Shown here piece by piece: positions 36,901 through 48,242 of a stretch of DNA of 64,000 nucleotides (position 1 is its first letter; every line of letters begins with the position of its first letter). The notes below the pieces were generated by a model. It saw only the letters and a list, made by a program, of their open reading frames with translations. It ran no database searches and was not told where the DNA came from. The stretch is from the NCBI GenBank assembly GCA_032207245.1, contig CM063509.1:4173557-4237556 (forward strand). The letters are read 5' to 3'. The DNA is from Pardosa pseudoannulata (lineage: Eukaryota > Arthropoda > Arachnida > Araneae > Lycosidae). The translations under genes and the position numbers were made by a program.

Positions 36901-37895
36901 TAACTTTTATTTTGAAGTTTAGACAATTGAGATTAAAATGATTATAGAAATAATAAATTTGTTATGCTCAACTATTCCCTTTTTTCTTTTAATCAAAGTT
37001 AAAGACATATGAAAATACTGAAAATTTGATTACTCAGTCTGCTTGTTCTTTTATTTATAAAGGGACAGAAATTCATTCTTCATTTTATGCACTAAATATT
37101 TCTTTGTAAAAAAAAAAAAAAGTTTTTATGACACAAGCAACTCAAAAGTGATTCTTTACTTATTTCAAATAAGGAAAATTTACCAATCCCTGCACAGTAT
37201 TTAGTACAAGTACTTTATTCTGTTACCCTTTTCCCAGACTGACCTTTGGTGTTTGGGAGGAAAACTAATTAAGTTCTGTCTACTTTTCATTGGTTTTTAT
37301 TTAGTATGCTCTTATCTTGTCCATTACAGTGAAGATTTAAACTAGATGTTAAAAATAAGTTATATATTTTTTGAAGGGGAGAGAATTTTAATCTGGATTT
37401 ACCAGTGGCTAAAAATGGAAACTAAGTTCTGTTTTCTTATGTGTGGAATGCTAATTCACTTTGCAAGCCTATTTATTTAAAGGATGCTTTGTTCATTCTT
37501 TACTTCACTCTAGTGCCTATACTGCAATTATATTAGTTCTTGTGTTACCCAAAATGTTGAATAAAATACCCCCTAATTATTTGCGTATTCTTAAGTTTTG
37601 ATTTGATGTAAGATTTGTTCCATATAAATAACGCTTACCGAAATTCTAATGTTCCAACAGTAGTACTACAAAGAAGTGGCGTAAACAAAAAATGATTTCG
37701 AGGAGAAACTACCTTAACATTAAATAAATTCCTATCGATGTTCTTTAGAACACTGTAGCTACCCCAACCAGTTCCAAGAATTACAACTCTTGGTTTATTA
37801 TTAGATGAAAATGATGCTTGAGAAACAATTTTTAGCAAACGATGTTTGCTAAAAAAATGTTTCATAGACGATCGATATATTCTACAGTAATTCAT
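18983..37895 (-). CDS. Type II (alternative) NADH dehydrogenase, mitochondrial
   Basis: Eight exons join in frame on the minus strand: 37895-37639, 34523-34301, 31174-31004, 27635-27476, 25054-24924, 24162-24055, 22303-22150 and 19113-18983 (TGA). They total 1335 bases, 444 residues, close to the usual length of NDH-2 without an EF-hand insert. NDH-2 is known to pass electrons from NADH to ubiquinone through FAD without pumping protons. Seen in the sequence: a basic Arg/Lys/Ser-rich start of about 30 residues (likely mitochondrial presequence), FAD-binding GTGWGS (41-46), [13 protein letters not shown]-binding GGGPTG (199-204), [12 protein letters not shown] (about 333-336), the quinone-site signature [12 protein letters not shown], and the membrane-anchoring end [16 protein letters not shown]. 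No stop or frameshift was found. The exon 3 donor GTTTCT is weak. The gene is divergent from MTPAP. Confidence 0.93.
19583..19640 (-). mobile_element. SINE family 1, 3' fragment
   Basis: Reverse complement of the family tail: GGTTTGGTTTGGAGCGCTAC, then ctactgttttgc and gagacta. Only the 3' end is present. Confidence 0.55.
19912..19942. repeat. TA microsatellite
   Basis: About 15 TA units. Confidence 0.9.
20277..21924 (+). mobile_element. pogo-like DNA transposon relic
   Basis: The left end CTGTAATTTCGCACGTATAG and the inverted right end CCCTAATTTCCTGCATATAG are flanked by TA. The same termini bound a shorter element at 28029-28726. Near 20710-20990 a plus-strand frame, interrupted by stops, reads like a pogo-type N-terminal DNA-binding region ([11 protein letters not shown], then [20 protein letters not shown]). 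An unrelated element is inserted at 21127-21828. Confidence 0.65.
21127..21828. mobile_element. hAT-like MITE nested in the pogo-like element
   Basis: Termini CAGGCTTGCAA and TTGCGAGCCTG are inverted repeats. The flanking AGTCCG is duplicated (21121-21126 and 21829-21834). The interior is rich in the words GTCACTTTT and TTTTCACC and has no coding capacity. Confidence 0.7.
22365..22560 (+). mobile_element. SINE family 2, degenerate copy
   Basis: Contains gcgtgttcaaggctcaagatggccacagtg (B-box-like) and the family body with gctatgtcctc..agtaccc and gatacctc..aggtcttctgctt. It resembles the plus-oriented copy at 56410-56640. Confidence 0.45.
22576..23418. mobile_element. hAT-like MITE, family A copy 3
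   Basis: The left end CAGGGTTCCCACAGTCC and right end CGGGAATCCTG are flanked by a TTTAA duplication (22571-22575 and 23419-23423). It contains a long TA tract (23054-23081) at the same internal place as the CA/TA tracts of the other copies. Confidence 0.8.
23755..23960 (-). mobile_element. SINE family 2, inverted copy
   Basis: Read on the minus strand it starts GCCTCGGTAGCTCAGTCAGC (A box) and continues with gatcctgtaaccagaaggtt, gccaaagatctaccatgttca and gataccttcagg. This is a tRNA-derived head with a conserved body shared with 43835-44040, 56410-56640 and 57650-58615. Confidence 0.7.
25256..26097 (-). mobile_element. Tigger/pogo-like element remnant
   Basis: The left end CAGTAGAACCTCAGTATAAC and right end AAAGAGGTTCTACTG are inverted repeats, flanked by TA within TATATA. 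Minus-strand fragments such as [13 protein letters not shown] and [16 protein letters not shown] look like the acidic C-terminus of a Tigger-type transposase, broken by frameshifts. It lies in the NDH-2 intron between exons 4 and 5. Confidence 0.7.
26098..27475. other. NDH-2 intron 4, remainder
   Basis: Extremely AT-rich sequence; nothing recognisable. Confidence 0.6.
28029..28726. mobile_element. MITE sharing termini with the 20277 pogo-like element
   Basis: Starts CCCTAATTTGCTGCGTATAA and ends with the inverse TTATGCGCAGGAAATTAGGG, flanked by TA. There is no coding capacity, so it is probably an internally deleted derivative. Confidence 0.75.
29135..29911. mobile_element. TA-flanked DNA element
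   Basis: The left end CAGTCAGTACTGGCTATATG and the inverted right end CAGTCTGTATTGGTTATAGG match, with TA on both sides. The words GGTCA and CTTATAGGGTC recur at both ends. The interior has no clear coding sequence. Tc1/mariner/pogo type is inferred from the TA duplication. Confidence 0.7.
30933..30976. repeat. TA microsatellite beside NDH-2 exon 3
   Basis: Twenty-two TA units starting 27 bases downstream (in transcript sense) of the exon 3 donor. Confidence 0.95.
31236..31999 (+). mobile_element. Tc1-like transposon, defective
   Basis: Inverted ends are tactcaagagccaatacatta and, read inverted, tactctcaagagccaaaacatta, flanked by TA. A plus-strand frame at 31476-31700 has the paired DNA-binding features of Tc1 transposases ([28 protein letters not shown]). 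After stops, it continues with the start of the catalytic region ([25 protein letters not shown]). About half of a full-length element is missing. It sits 62 bases upstream of NDH-2 exon 3. Confidence 0.85.
32000..34300. other. NDH-2 intron 2, remainder
   Basis: AT-rich, no gene recognised. Short A and T runs occur, including a 14-T run around 32130 and an A run near 32190. Confidence 0.6.
34574..35570. mobile_element. hAT-like MITE
   Basis: The left end CAGGGTTGGC and right end GCCAACCCTA are inverted repeats, flanked by the 8-bp duplication ACTGTTAA (34566-34573 and 35571-35578). GGGTTTTTTC/GAAAAAACCC words repeat near both ends. No coding sequence. It lies in NDH-2 intron 1, just upstream of exon 2. 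Confidence 0.8.
35579..37638. other. NDH-2 intron 1, remainder
   Basis: About 2 kb of AT-rich intron. No gene, RNA or delimited repeat seen. Confidence 0.6.
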
Positions 37896-38304
37896 AACTA
37901 TTTTATAAAAAAGGAAAAAGTTGATACACGAATTTTGAAACTATCTCTACAGCACATCAGTCAAAATACACAGCTGGAAGAAGACACAAACGTTGATAAA
38001 CATTACGTCATTCCAAATAAATCGACTAGGATTCGAGTTTGTTTGAATAATAATAAAAATACGTCAGTGAAATAATTAACATTAGCGAATAAAAATTGCA
38101 TAAAAAATATTTCTTAAATTTATTAACCTATTAATTTTCATAATCAAATACTGTAATATTTAATTTACAATTACTATAATATCAGTTTATTACCGAATTC
38201 TGACCGAATTATGATCGATTTTCAGAGTTTGACTAGTCAGACTAGTTTCTTTTAAAACTCGAGGGGGAGATTTGTAAATAATCAAAGGTTTACTTGAGTT
38301 AAAT
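37896..38304. promoter_or_regulatory. Probable bidirectional promoter of NDH-2 and MTPAP
   Basis: The two predicted start codons are 409 bases apart and face away from each other. The interval has two ACGTCA words, TTACGTCA (38003-38010) and TACGTCA (38060-38066), which resemble CREB/ATF half or variant sites. It also has an inverted CTAGTCAGACTAG near 38232. No clear TATA box is placed for either gene. The promoter role is inferred from geometry only. Confidence 0.55.
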
Positions 38305-41300
38305 ATGTGGAATTGTAATTGTGAGGCCATAAAAATATGTTTTAGTTATTCTAGAGCTGTGCTAGGAAACCAAAGATTACTTAAAACTAAAAATGGTGTA
38401 TATAAACTTAAATTCAGGCTTTTCTTTCCTAGAAATTATTCAAATATGTTTTTACCAGATTACCAAAAGCATCAGGTAATAAATCAATGTTTCAATAAAC
38501 TTATAAGTGACTTATCATTTTGCTATAAAAGTTTAATAAGTGGTTTATAATTTCACTTTTATCCAAAAAATGGCAGACTTTCACATAGTTATATAACTAT
38601 GACTTATGTTTACAAATTAAAGATCTCTATTATATTAAATTTGAGATGTAAATTTCAATTCTTTTCTAACGAAAACAGTTTGCTTCATAGCTGATGAAAT
38701 TTGGTACAGATGCATGCTTACAATTATGTCTTTTTAAGGTAATTAGAACAGAATATATGGATATGCACAATTTAAAAAGGCAGTTGTCCAAAATCTCATT
38801 TGGTTATTTTATAGCTGCTAAGGATGAAAATTAAGGAAAAGCAGTATAAGAAAATAAGATATACATATTTTGTGTCTGTGTGGGTGTGTAATCATGTATA
38901 TTCAAGAGATAAATCCCGGGCTTTTATAGAAAAAGCTCAACTAAATAAAAGAACTTAATTTCATAATATACTCTTAATCTTAAAGAAGTTATCTAAAAGC
39001 TTTTCTTTTGAAGTAAGAGTGATCATTGTAGTACAATAAATTCTGAAAAAAACCCACTTTGTACATGAGGGCCATATTTTAAGCGTGCCAAGCACAGGTA
39101 AAACCACTAAATTCTAGAACAAAATTTTCTGGCAATCTGGTTAGACTTGTTCTTGTCTTCAGACTCTCCCACCACCCCGAATATAGGTGGGGGTGTCAAT
39201 CGGTGTTTTTATTTTAGGGTATTGGGAGAAATAACACATAGTTAGAATACCTGACTGTTATTGGTTAATTAATTACTTTTAATTAGATCAGAAAGTACTA
39301 ATTGGATTTAAAGAATGAATACAGTTAGTAGTACATCTCAAAGTACAATTAAGGTATCCATCTACGTTGAAAATTTATTTTTTTGCCAAAAATCATAATT
39401 TTTTTTTAATTTCTCTATTGTAAACTTTCTTTTAGGCTCCTAAATCTAATTTTGTTTTGTCTCTATGGCATTTTATAGAAAAGTTACAGCTGTTTAAACA
39501 TCAGTGAAAGCTGGCAAAACAAAACGAAAGAACAACTTCGGAAGGTGTGAATTTAAAGCCTTTTAAAGAGCATTTTTTGGACAAAACTTTTTAAATTTTC
39601 ATGACAATTAGTTTAAACATTTTTCTAGTATTTTTAATAATTAGCAGCTTGGCAAGTAGAAAGTTTTGAAGCAAGAAAGTGTGGGGAATTTTAAACATGT
39701 ATTTTAATTTTTTAATAGTTAAAGTTGCATTCATAAACTTCAAATGCGTTTTTCTCAGAATGGTATTTTTAATAAAATGTTGAAACTTGAAATGTGATTT
39801 CTCAAAAAGTTCTTAAAATATTTTGTAGAAAATTATTATAATTACTTTTGATAGTATTTAGTAGCAAATGACCTAAAAGCTTTAAATTTGGATAATTTTT
39901 AGTTATGTTACCCTCATAGTTAGATATAAAGGTAATGAAAATTCGTTAAAAATTCAATGTGTATGATTTTGAAGGACCCAAATTTTTTACCAAATGTAAA
40001 TTAAGTAAAGATTTTAGGTGATTCTTTAGTCCAGTGTATAAGAAATATGTTGCATAAAAAATATTGAAATAATTTAACTTATTAAAAAATGAGACCTTTT
40101 AGAAAAAACCCAAATTTTTTACTAAATTTTCTTCATTTATTAGATTTTTTATAAAAACTTCTCCAGGAATAAATTTTTAAGTACTATGATAATATAAAAA
40201 ACAAATATAAAAATATAAAAACATGAACTAGTTTCTACGTTTAAAGAAAAAATTTCTCTGAACATAGACGGATACCTTAAATGTAATTAATACAGAGTTG
40301 GTCATTTTGCCGGCAAAAGGGTAATATTGCATTTCTGAAATATTGCATTATGTTAATTGATTAGGTTGATATTTTAAAACTGGAAGTGTTTGTTTATAAA
40401 TTCTATCCATTTTGTAATAGTGTTAATTTATTGCAACATAAAAATCAGACTAACAATTTGTTTTTTTTCAATTAAGGATATTTTTAATGATGAAATTTAC
40501 AATTTTTCAGAAATTAAAACGAGAATAGGTGATCATCCTAATGTATTGTAATACTAGTCTGTGACTGTTAATTTAAGATAGGTAAAAGAACATAAATGCC
40601 CATTAATGTGTCAAAAATCTGCTTTTACCTATTTTTGCTGGGGTGGGTTTTATCACGGTTTTTTCCACTTGCCAACCCTGAATTAATATTTTTTCAATTT
40701 TGTAAACAGGACTTTCTATTTATAGATAACGAGTAATTAAACAATTGTGTATGTATGTAGTACCATAATCAGGATGGAGAAATAACTGTTTAGTACTATA
40801 TTAAATCTTTTGATTTGATGTTAAAAACCAGGCAAAATTCTATCATCTTTTGAAGAGACATTATTTATTAAAAATAAATGGTTATCCATCAAAATATTGA
40901 TGAATTGTTGCTAAATGTGTAACTTTTAGTCATTGGGATTAAAAAATTATATTTAATATATTTATCCAACTGATTTTAAACTTTTAAATATCTATCCAAA
41001 GCTTTTTTTTTTCTTTTTTTAAAGATGAATTCTATTTTACTTTCAGTTAATACAATTATACTTCTTCCAATCAATGAGAAATATACAGTCTGAAACAAGA
41101 TCCCAGAAATTAGTATTCAAACCAGTTACAGAAAAGAAACAAAAAACGCTATCACATTCATTATTAATAGAATCTCTTCAAAAGTGTTCATGTGTAAGTA
41201 AAAGGTATTTATTTTTCTTTTTCAACAAAAATTTGTATGAACATAAAGTATTAACATTCAGGCTTTAACCTTAGACCGAAGAACAAATAAAGGTTTTTCA

Positions 41301-42909
41301 TTCAATGGTGAAACTGCCTGAAGAGGACATAAAATTACGTCAAAGTATATGTAAAGACCTTAAGAAAGCTCTTCAATCTTATTTCCCGTCTACTGTCGGG
41401 GTCTCTCTCATTGGTTCATCGATTAATGGCTTTGGATTCAAAGGTTGTGATGTTGATTTATCACTTCACTTTTCAAATGAAAGTAGGAATGAAGTAAGTC
41501 CTCTATAATATTTATTTCATCCTTATCTTTTATTGATTGTTTGAAGCATATTAATGAAGACAAAAAAAGTTCTTTATTTGAATCATACAAGGCACATCCA
41601 GAAAGTAAGTTTCCCTATTTAAAAGAACAAAAGAACTCACACTTTCACGGACCTATTTATTGCAACAAGTACAGCAATTTTTCAGCTATTGTTCAACATA
41701 GCCACCACCAGAGTTGAGGCACTTGTCATATTGTGGGATCAGCTTTTGTATGCCTCTGTCGTAAAACTCTGCCACCTGTGAACTGAACCAGCCTTTCTGT
41801 CCCAGAACACAGTGCACACCCCTTTCTATACCGACAGCATCTGTTTGACTTTGGTCCTGACCAAAGGTCCACTGTTATGTCAATGCATTGACTGCTGCTC
41901 GGTTTCCGGGGTAAATTGCGAAATCCGAGTCTCATTGCCCGTGTCGATCCTGTTGAGGAACTCATCTCCATCATCGTGATACTGTAACAGAAATGTCAGT
42001 GCTGCTGCTAAGCATTGAATTTTGTGTTCAGTTGTCCGTTTCGGCAAATAGACCTGACAGAGCTGACGATGAATTTCAATTGATGCAATGCTTTGGGCAT
42101 TCGAGATCACCGACCGAGCCTTGCAGGCGGTGGGAGAAGGAATTAAGAGTTTCCATTTTGGACCACTGCTACCACGCTACTGGCATAAATCGAGACTTGT
42201 CCAACTGGCATATGATTAATATGTCATAGATCTGTTATGCACGTGCAATTGACATGGCTAATTACATTTACTTTAAACAGGAAACCATCGGGAAACTTAC
42301 TTTCTGGATGTGCCTCGTAGGTTGTAGACCAATGAAAATATAAAAATTAATAGGCAATATCATATTAAAAGTGATTTGTCCCACTTTTATTAAATTTTTT
42401 TTGATAAATTTATAAATATTGATTCATAATATATACTTTTTTGAATTTGTATGGAAAGAAAAAATTTTACCTGCACTAATTGATATTTTTATCCTAATTA
42501 ACCAACTTAATTATTTTTGTATTCTAAGATATATTTCTGACAATTTTATTCTGAAAAGGATAACCTGTGGTGATAATCTTTGTATCTCCTCTAACTGCAA
42601 TATCTGTTGGTGACTTCTCGAACACCAAAATTAATTTCAGCTTAGCTCAACTATTCTTGCGTAACTTTTATACATAACTTATATTTGATTCTGATGTTCC
42701 CATTTGACTAATTCCTCATATTCTCATTGGCTGGTTCATTTGTAAAACCATTGTAAAAGTGAATGTAAAATATTGTGGTGGATGATGGATTACTAATTGA
42801 ATCAACTCAACATTTTTGTCTTCAAATTTTGATGTTTACTTTCAAAGCCAGACTACATTTTTTCTAACATGACCACAATTTTTCATCTGTATTGAACCTA
42901 AAGTGCTTA

Positions 42910-42947
<38 letters not shown>

Positions 42948-43344
42948 GCAAGGTTGGCAAGAAATAATATCTCCACTTAGGACTGTAGAATACATTAAAT
43001 TGAACCAAATGAAATGCAATTGGAACTACAGATAATTCAAATGATGCACTTGACATTTATTACATAAAAATTTAGTTTCGGTGGTCATATAACACATATG
43101 GTATTTATATCAGGGTTGTATCAGTTTTAACCATAGGGGTTTAAACCAGTGGTTTTAACCAGTTTTAACTGTCCTGGTCAATATCCATTTTGATCTGTTT
43201 TGACCACTGAAATTCACTTTTTAATATATTTAATACTAATCCAACATAGTTTACTACCCTATGATAAAGTCAAGTGACATTTGTTAAAAATGTCATAATA
43301 TAAATATTGCAAGCAAAAAACAAATATAACATAACACCAAGATA

Positions 43345-43378
<34 letters not shown>

Positions 43379-44442
43379 GTTACTTATTTTTTTTTTATAC
43401 AAGCTGTTTTATATGTCATTTATGTTGAATTCAAAAAACGGTTACAAGTAACAAGTTTAAACTTACAAAGTATTTTAATATCAATAATTTGTTCTTACTC
43501 ATCCTCCTGGTGTCTCCATGAGGTCAAATAGACTTTGTTACAGTATGTGACTGGTCCATGGCTAAGGGTAACTTGAAGATTCACTTTCCTGGGGAATCAT
43601 TACCAAATGATGGACGAATGGTAGAGTGCTTCTCTTCAGTAATGAAGTTTGCAGTTTTGAATCATACTGATGGCATTGTAGCCATTCGAAATTAGCTTTA
43701 AGCAGTAGGTCCCAGTCATATTAGCCCTCATGTAGCGAAATAGTAGACCATAGTGCTAAAAAACCAAACCAAACCGAACCTGGGGAACCACGAGTGCTGA
43801 AGACTTTACTAAACTGCAAGAATGGGTGTTCCTAATTTAAGAGCATGTATCAAGCAGAAGGTGGCCAAGCTTGACTTGCCTTCTCCAGAAGTATCATTTG
43901 GGAACTTCCACACCATTGTAACCACAAACATGTTTCATGTGTCTCAGCTGCCATTAAGGAACGTGGCAAATCTTTAGTCGACTCAAGCATCAATCCTGCA
44001 ACCCTCTAGTCATGATATCACTGCTGTGGAGACTCAGAAATAAAATATGAATTTGGAATGTCGATTTTTGTTATTTAAATGATAAAATTATTTCAAAACT
44101 AGATATTAAATCATATATTTTGTGTATTGAATGAAAACAAAAGTTAGTTTTTTTCATTTTAGAAAATTGTTTCTTTTTGTAGCAGTTGATCTTCATTATT
44201 TCATGCCCGCTAACATGTAGAGTTTAGCGATACATTATATGGATTTGGTATGCACATTGCACTATCTGTTAACTTTATATTATCTATTTTTGCTTCTACC
44301 ACACACTGATTAACATGTATGTTAAAGTAATGTCAGTTTAGTTTCAATTTAACCAGCACTTTATAATTTTTTTTTCCTTCTATTCCGTGAAGAAGCCCTC
44401 ACTGCATGTTAATTTCTTTAGTGGACTGTACTTCATGGCCAG

Positions 44443-44482
<40 letters not shown>

Positions 44483-47400
44483 GCAAGTCGCTCATTATAC
44501 TGGTGTTTGGTGGTATTTTTTTTTACGGTGAATGAGTTGTCTTGTTTCTCAATATGTTTTATGTTTATTGAAGATGCCCTTTTTTTGTTAAACTTAATAT
44601 GTTTTTTTTAAATTAAGTGATTATATTTAAGAATAAAATCAGTTATCATCACATGTGGATTCATCATCATTTATTTTTGCAAGACTTTTATCATTGGGAT
44701 GGTTCAAAAGAAACCGGGAATGATGTCAAGTAGCTTCCTCGTTATAAAATGTTTACACTATCACATTGTAATGGTTGAATATATGGTTTTGTGTTAACAT
44801 CGGAGGAAAAATTAATCTTGCTGATAAACCAAAAAAATAGAATTATCTAAAATCTGCAATGACTGGAATTTGAATGCATAGTAACATTATTCTCCATTTG
44901 CAATGCAGTAGATAATTCTCTCCACACCACAAAAATATTGTTTTCTCTTGTTATCACATTTTTGGGAGTGAGATAGAACATTTAAGTGCAACTGATTTTC
45001 AAAGGGTCTTCTGTCTATTTTAACAATACCACAAAGCAGTGCTGAATGAGAGAAGATATTCAGCAAACAATAACTGAATTTAGAAATTCTGTTCTTGATA
45101 AAAACTTATATATTAATAATAAATATATATTAATAGCTAAAACGATGATACATGAGCATTGTTTTAAACAGACTCTTGGTGAAGTGTTTCTTACTAAGTC
45201 AAAATAGGCCACAGACAATCATTCCAGACATAAAATAGGTGTTCTTTTTTTCAAATAGCAGGATTTTTTAGCACTGCTGTTCTAGATCTTGTTTTAAACA
45301 TTCATATTTTTTGTCAATTTTTTTTTATTCAAAGTTTTCATTTGTGTACTATATGATTTAAAGTTATATATTAATTCACGTAGAAGCATAATAACAAAAG
45401 AGATAATATTGCTTGTATAAAATTCTTCGTTGATATTTCTTGCATCATTTTAGAAGAAAAAAGAGGCAAGCATGTTATAACAAATTGCATAAAAATTAAA
45501 AATCTCTATTTAGTTTGATTATAGCTTTTTGTTGGAATATTGTAATCGCAGCATTACATTGCATCAGATTTTCTGTGAATTTTGTTATGTTTCTTTTATA
45601 TTCTTGTTTGCTTAACTGTGATTGGTTCTGCTTTTAGCTTTATTTTAGATACGGTTTTATTGAATCCTTCTAAAGTTATAAATATTGGATGATATTTTTT
45701 GTTCTGATGAATTACCTTGTAACCGTTGAATATGTAACAATATATTATTTCAATCCGGCCTTGCAATCTTTTATATTTTCTATTTATCAATAACAATTCG
45801 TTAGAGTGTTGTATATTAAAACTATTTATACATATATAAATACATGAGTGTACTTTCAGCCTTGATTTTGAGTTTGTGTGTTTAGTACGTGAAATTACAA
45901 GGTTTTAAAGTTAGTATGTTGGCATTTATCTTACTTTAAAATTATAATTTTGTTGTAAAGTGAAAAGTTTTAAAATATTATATTGTTAATAAAAATTAAA
46001 ATATAAAATAGAGGTTTTATGTCATGTATAGAACTGTTTATATCATCAACAAAAATAGGTTGACTTATTGAAACATCGAATGTATATTTTAAAAATTTCA
46101 TGATATTTACAAACCCTGAGGATAATTTCTATTATTCATTTTAGAATGTTGGTGGAACAAATTTGTTGGATAAAGAGGAGCAAGTTCGAGTGACTCGAGT
46201 GTACAGAGCTAAAAATCAACTTTTAACAGTTCGGAAAATTCTTCAAGAGGCCAAGTTTCAGGAACCTTTGACAGTTATTCCTGGGCATTGTCCCATATTA
46301 AATTTTTCTCATCGGAATTTAGCCTGTGATCTCTCTGTAAACAACAGGTAATGGAAAAATTTTTCGTTATGTTTGATCCCTATGTTTTTAATGTTATTGA
46401 TGTGCACTTCTCTCGAGAGTTTGGTAGTTAAATGGACTTCGGATAAGATGACAAAAGAAACAATGATTTATTAGCAAAAGGTTCAGAACAAATAGTATAG
46501 AATAATCCAGTACACCCTGGTACAATCAATGCATGCAAAAACACTAATGCACTGCTAGCATTAATTGACTACTGCTTGATGAGGTGAAGCGAGATATCTT
46601 TGGATTCTGAAGTCTGCAAACAAAATGCCATATAATAATAAATGGAACCTTATTTATGGATATGGACATGCATTTCAATACATTTCTGGATTTTGAAAAT
46701 TTGGCACCCAAAATATAATTGCTAAGAGTCTTCTAAGCCAAAATAGGCATATTTACAAATTTCGTAACAACATTTTTGAAATTTTTCAAGATGTTCCTTC
46801 TAAACAATTATAAATTTGGTTAAAAACCCAAAAAACTTTTTTTTTATTTTTCTTTAAACAAGGTATTTTTTTGGTTTAAATAAGATTTATAATAAAAACA
46901 ATGTCTTTTAGAAAATAAAGTACATTTTAGGTAATTATTAATGAATAGCTATTAAACATTCATTAGTGATTAATTCCTTGATAATTAATTTTAATAACTA
47001 AATATAAAATCTTGAAATTTAATTACCTTATAAGTATATCTCACTATAAGGATATGTTTATTTTTTTATAAAACTGAACTATTAATGTATTATATTACTA
47101 TACTTATATAGACTTTTTAGCAAATTACTAAAGAAATAATTACTTTACTGTTTTAACAAATATGTTTTTCACTAAATTAGTGCAAAATGAGCAAAAAATT
47201 AAAAATATATTTCCTTACATATACTTGTACTTAGAACTTATTTACACAGTATCAGTAATATGAACAAACTATTATGAAATCTTTTATTATATATTGACAG
47301 AGCTGGAACAAGTAGGTATGCAGAGTGTGCATGTGGCTAAATTTCTAAGTGACTGACAAAATAATTAATATTCAAATGAATTAACTAATGCTTTTATTAA

Positions 47401-48120
47401 CAATGACAATTTTGTGGAAAATATTTAATGAAAAAGCTTCTTTTTCTCGGTTACTTTTTGTGTATGTTCTCATGAAGTGTTTAATAAATAGTTATCACAT
47501 ATTTTGCAATTTAAAAAATTAAGAGTTGATTTGCAAATATTATTATTATTTATTCTAAAAGGAATTTTTACTTAAAGCATTACTCAAATAAAAATCCAAA
47601 CAGATTTGTAATTGGAGATAAAATGTAGATTATGATGTGTAATTTTCATATCCAGTTTTTTTTTATTTTGTATCCCTATTTTGGGTAAGTATGTATAAAT
47701 TCTGTTATGATAAATACTATTTTTAGTTATCACAACTCTATTTGAAACCCCCAAAGGTAAATAAAAGTAAATTATATTATATATATATATATGACACATT
47801 CCAAGTGATCAAGGCATGGAAGACATATATCAGTTCGTTTTTATAAAAACTTCTTTATTTTCTATTTCTTTTATCTATAGCTAAGTCATAAAATATCCTT
47901 AATTCACATTTTGGGATGACAAGCATGAAGGATGTTATCAGCCCAACTCCCTGCTCAGAAGTGTCTTTTTGGCATTGCTTACCTAAACAAATTCTTCTTG
48001 TCTACTTCCGTATCACTTTCTTTACTTTGTAAGGATGTGTCATTCTCCTATTACGTTATGGTTAAAGAGTCCCAACTATTTTTAATTATAACGCTTAATT
48101 TTTAACTGCCATTTTTAAAC

Positions 48121-48160
<40 letters not shown>

Positions 48161-48181
48161 GTATATATTTATATATATATG

Positions 48182-48242
<61 letters not shown>

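Noticed and set aside
18983..37895. NDH-2 as bacterial or fungal contamination
   Set aside because: Seven GT-AG introns filled with the same repeats as the neighbouring animal genes.
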